Shown one piece after another: positions 61,671 through 64,000 of a stretch of 64,000 nt of DNA. Within the stretch, counting starts at the first letter, position 1. Every line of letters begins with the position of its first letter. The position numbers and the translations under genes are program-made. Under the pieces are notes generated by a model. It worked only from the letters and a program-made list of their open reading frames with translations. It did no database searches and was not told where the DNA came from. This DNA comes from Pseudidiomarina aquimaris (GTDB lineage: Bacteria; Pseudomonadota; Gammaproteobacteria; Enterobacterales; Alteromonadaceae): NCBI RefSeq assembly GCF_003987395.1, contig NZ_PIPT01000007.1, forward strand, positions 1 through 64,000. Direction: 5' to 3'.

Positions 61671-63215
61671 ATGGCTATCAAATTGTTACGTGTCCTGACA
61701 CTCTCGAGCGTTATTCTTTCTGTTGCCGCAGCACCGGCCACCACCTTCGCCCAATCAGCCGAGAGTATCCGCGCCAATGCCGAAGCAGTGCTTGATGCGT
61801 TCAAGGTACCCGGCATCGCCGTGGTCGCGGTGAAAGATGGTGAGGTGATTCTGGCTGAAGGCTTTGGTGTGCGCGATATCGCCAGCGGCGAGCCGGTCGA
61901 TGCCGATACTTTGTTCGGTATTGCATCAAATACCAAGGCGTTTACCAGTGCTGCCGTGGCAACTTTGGTCGAGCAAGGCAAACTCAATTGGGACGACAAA
62001 GTGATAGAATATATCCCTGAGTTTCGTCTTGCTGATGAAACCATTAGCGCCCGCCTCACCATTCGTGACCTACTCAGTCACCGCTCGGGCTTAGGCCTTG
62101 GTGCCGGCGACTTGATGATCTGGCCAAATACCGACAAAACCATCGATGATCTGCTCGAAGGTCTTGCCCATGTGCCAGTGGAGAATGATTTACGTCAGCA
62201 GTTTGCCTACAACAATTTAATGTTTGTCACCGCCGGTGAAGTGATTGCGCGAGTAAGCGGTATGCCCTACGGCGACTACATCACCCAAACGTTCTTACAG
62301 CCTTTAGACATGAACAACACCCGCGTCGGCTTTTCTAATATTCCTGCCGACAACGCTAACTTCGCTGTGGGCACTATTGAGTATGAAGGCGATTTGCATC
62401 GCTTCCCGCTCGACTATCTAGAAGACTTTAGCTCCGCTGGAGCTATGGCGAGCAGCGTGAACGACTTAAGTAAGTGGTTACTTACACAGTTAAATGGCGG
62501 CGAGGCTCCCAACGGCGAGCGCTTGTTTAGCCAAGGAACGCAAAATACCATGTGGAACGTTGCCACGCCATTACCGGCAGACAGTAATGCTGCGACCAAG
62601 TTTCGCGGTGTTGGCCTCGGCTGGTTTTTGAAAGACTACTACGGTGCTAAACACGTCTCACACAGCGGTGGCATCTTGGGCATGCTGTCACTCACTACGC
62701 TCATCCCAGAGCATAACTTTGGCATGGTTGTACTCAGCAACCAACAAGCCTTCGGTGCGCTCACGGTCGTCACCGAAGAAGCTCTAGAGGAGTTACTCGA
62801 TTTGCCTGACCGTGAGTGGCTCACGCAGATGCAGGGAATTCACCAAGATTTCATGGCAAGCAAAGCTGAGTTTGTGCTTGAGACACCGGAGCAAGTGCGT
62901 GAATCACTTGCGTTAGCCAGCTATGCAGGCACCTACAATGACCCTTGGTACGGAGATGTGAAACTACAGTTGGTTGATGAGGAATTACGCATCGATTTCA
63001 CCCACACCGAGCTATTAAAAGGCCGTCTCGAACACTATAACGGCGATACGTTCGTGGTCCGCTGGGATGAGCCGTTATTAGAAGCCGACGCCTTTATCGA
63101 CTTCGATGTGAGCCGCGACAACGCCGTACAGGGCGCACGTATGGAAGCGGTGACCGACTTTACCGACTTTAGCTTTGACTTTCATAACTTACGGCTCGAG
63201 CGCGTCGAGCCGTAA
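61671..63215 (+). CDS. Exported serine hydrolase, beta-lactamase/PBP family (paralogue)
   Basis: 514 residues with a signal peptide (cleavage after FAQ near residue 28). Motifs are SNTK for the catalytic Ser/Lys, YNN (QFAYNN) for the Tyr motif and HSGG for the third, followed by a C-terminal DUF3471-like domain (AGTYNDPWYGDVKL). It aligns along its whole length with the protein at 19433 (shared IRDLL, GLGLGAGDLM and C-terminal blocks), so the two arose by duplication. The ATG at 61671 is preferred to a TTG at 61650. No operator-like site is seen. Confidence 0.85.
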   Translation: MAIKLLRVLTLSSVILSVAAAPATTFAQSAESIRANAEAVLDAFKVPGIAVVAVKDGEVILAEGFGVRDIASGEPVDADTLFGIASNTKAFTSAAVATLVEQGKLNWDDKVIEYIPEFRLADETISARLTIRDLLSHRSGLGLGAGDLMIWPNTDKTIDDLLEGLAHVPVENDLRQQFAYNNLMFVTAGEVIARVSGMPYGDYITQTFLQPLDMNNTRVGFSNIPADNANFAVGTIEYEGDLHRFPLDYLEDFSSAGAMASSVNDLSKWLLTQLNGGEAPNGERLFSQGTQNTMWNVATPLPADSNAATKFRGVGLGWFLKDYYGAKHVSHSGGILGMLSLTTLIPEHNFGMVVLSNQQAFGALTVVTEEALEELLDLPDREWLTQMQGIHQDFMASKAEFVLETPEQVRESLALASYAGTYNDPWYGDVKLQLVDEELRIDFTHTELLKGRLEHYNGDTFVVRWDEPLLEADAFIDFDVSRDNAVQGARMEAVTDFTDFSFDFHNLRLERVEP

Positions 63216-63224
63216 GTTGTCGGG

Positions 63225-64000
63225 TTACTTATTGGCTGCGTTATAGTTTTCAACCCACTCAGCCAGTAGGCGCACACCATAACCATTACCACCGGCCGGA
63301 TGAATGCCATTCGCGCCGGTTGCGTAAGCGTTACCAGCCATGTCGATATGAATCCACGGGGTATCTTTGGCGAAGTGCTGCAAGAAGCGTGCACCTGCTT
63401 GCGCACCAGGTGAGCCGACGTTCTGTACGTCTGCTAACCAACTGTCGATGATACCGTCATAAGGGCCTAACGGTAGTTGCCAAACCAGCTCACCGGTGGT
63501 TTCGCCGGCGGTTTTCATTGCCTCAAGCAATGCTGAATGATCACTGAAGACCGCAGAATAATCAGTGCCTACCGCACCCACTTTTGAGCCGGTTAAGGTC
63601 GCGATGTCTGCAATCGCACGCGCTTTCAGCTGATCGCGTGCATACCAAATACCATCGGCGAGAATCAGACGGCCTTCAGCATCGGTATTCACCACTTCAA
63701 TGCGCGTACCGTCACCGGCAACTAAGACGTCACCTGGCAGGGTTGCACTACCCGAGATCAAGTTGTGCGACAAAGGTACCACGCCGGCAACGTTCACTTT
63801 TGCATCCTTACCTGCCAACGCCATCACCGCGCCCAGCACCGCAGCACCACCAGCTTTGTCGGTTTGCATGCGTACGATTGAACTGCCCGAGGTTTTCAGG
63901 TTGTAGCCACCCGTGTCAAAGGTATTGCCTTTGCCGACTAACGCAATAGGCGCTTCGTCGTTGCCACCTTGGTACTCAACCACCAACAAGTGAGCTTTGT
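63225..64000 (-). CDS. M17 leucyl aminopeptidase, partial (5' end outside the window)
   Basis: The C-terminal 258 residues of an M17 aminopeptidase; the frame stays open to the window end. Zinc-ligand blocks VGKGNTFDTGGYNLK and NTDAEGRLILAD are intact, as is QTDKAGGAAV. Family members cut N-terminal residues from peptides. It is convergent with the serine hydrolase gene, 9 bases apart. I cannot tell whether the missing part encodes a signal peptide; some Alteromonadales M17 proteins are exported. Confidence 0.88.
   Translation of the reverse strand, partial: KAHLLVVEYQGGNDEAPIALVGKGNTFDTGGYNLKTSGSSIVRMQTDKAGGAAVLGAVMALAGKDAKVNVAGVVPLSHNLISGSATLPGDVLVAGDGTRIEVVNTDAEGRLILADGIWYARDQLKARAIADIATLTGSKVGAVGTDYSAVFSDHSALLEAMKTAGETTGELVWQLPLGPYDGIIDSWLADVQNVGSPGAQAGARFLQHFAKDTPWIHIDMAGNAYATGANGIHPAGGNGYGVRLLAEWVENYNAANK

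Noticed and set aside
1-64000. CRISPR array, prophage or complete conjugative element
   Set aside because: I found no regularly spaced repeats, phage structural genes, integrase or conjugation genes. Mobile traces are limited to the first 3.4 kb.

Overview
The window looks like chromosome from a marine gammaproteobacterium of the Alteromonadales, possibly Idiomarinaceae. This is inferred from protein families (UbiK, Rep, the NagK/NagB-II/NagP route for GlcNAc, TonB receptors paired with tryptophan-halogenase-like proteins, cytochrome c5, CIO-type cytochrome bd), not from a marker gene. Nearly all of the sequence is coding. Many convergent gene pairs overlap by a few bases.

Region 1 (1-4.3 kb) is accessory DNA, more AT-rich to the eye than the rest. 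It holds a truncated IS3-family element, an Rhs C-terminal fragment with an immunity-like membrane protein, a likely second Rhs-tip remnant with a small secreted protein, and a 32-bp piece of tRNA-Arg(CCG) that could be an integration scar. Region 2 (4.3-17 kb) is housekeeping: a 2OG-Fe(II) oxygenase, ferredoxin-NADP reductase, ubiK, rep, a GAF/GGDEF/EAL-like protein, cytochrome c5, dinB, and a Fur-box-controlled siderophore receptor with a PepSY partner.

Region 3 (17-25 kb) handles peptidoglycan stem peptides: an RpiR regulator, an NhaC-family transporter, a serine hydrolase, alanine racemase, an NlpC/P60 endopeptidase lipoprotein and L-Ala-D/L-Glu epimerase. Region 4 (25-34.8 kb) is mostly housekeeping: an S9 peptidase, YqaA- and YqhA-like membrane proteins, a cydAB operon with a 35-aa third subunit, prephenate dehydratase, an OlsF-like double acyltransferase and an amidohydrolase.

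Region 5 (34.7-58.4 kb) looks like a complete system for scavenging and catabolising peptidoglycan fragments. It has a large TonB receptor, a tryptophan-halogenase-like flavoprotein, an amidase fused to a PBP4B-like serine hydrolase, lipoproteins of the NagZ and NamZ (DUF1343) families, an M14 peptidase, a sodium:solute symporter, MurQ, D-lactate dehydrogenase, a second RpiR regulator, and the operon kinase (nagK) - nagB-II - nagA - nagP. The proposed flow is uptake of fragments through the outer membrane, periplasmic trimming to MurNAc, GlcNAc and peptides, import, phosphorylation, ether cleavage to GlcNAc-6-P plus D-lactate, and entry into glycolysis. A palindrome close to GGAATAAWTTATTCC recurs in the control regions of regions 3 and 5 and suggests one RpiR-controlled regulon. 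Region 6 (58.4-64 kb) holds a putative metallopeptidase, a GGDEF protein, a BNR-repeat lipoprotein, another serine hydrolase and a partial M17 aminopeptidase cut by the window end.
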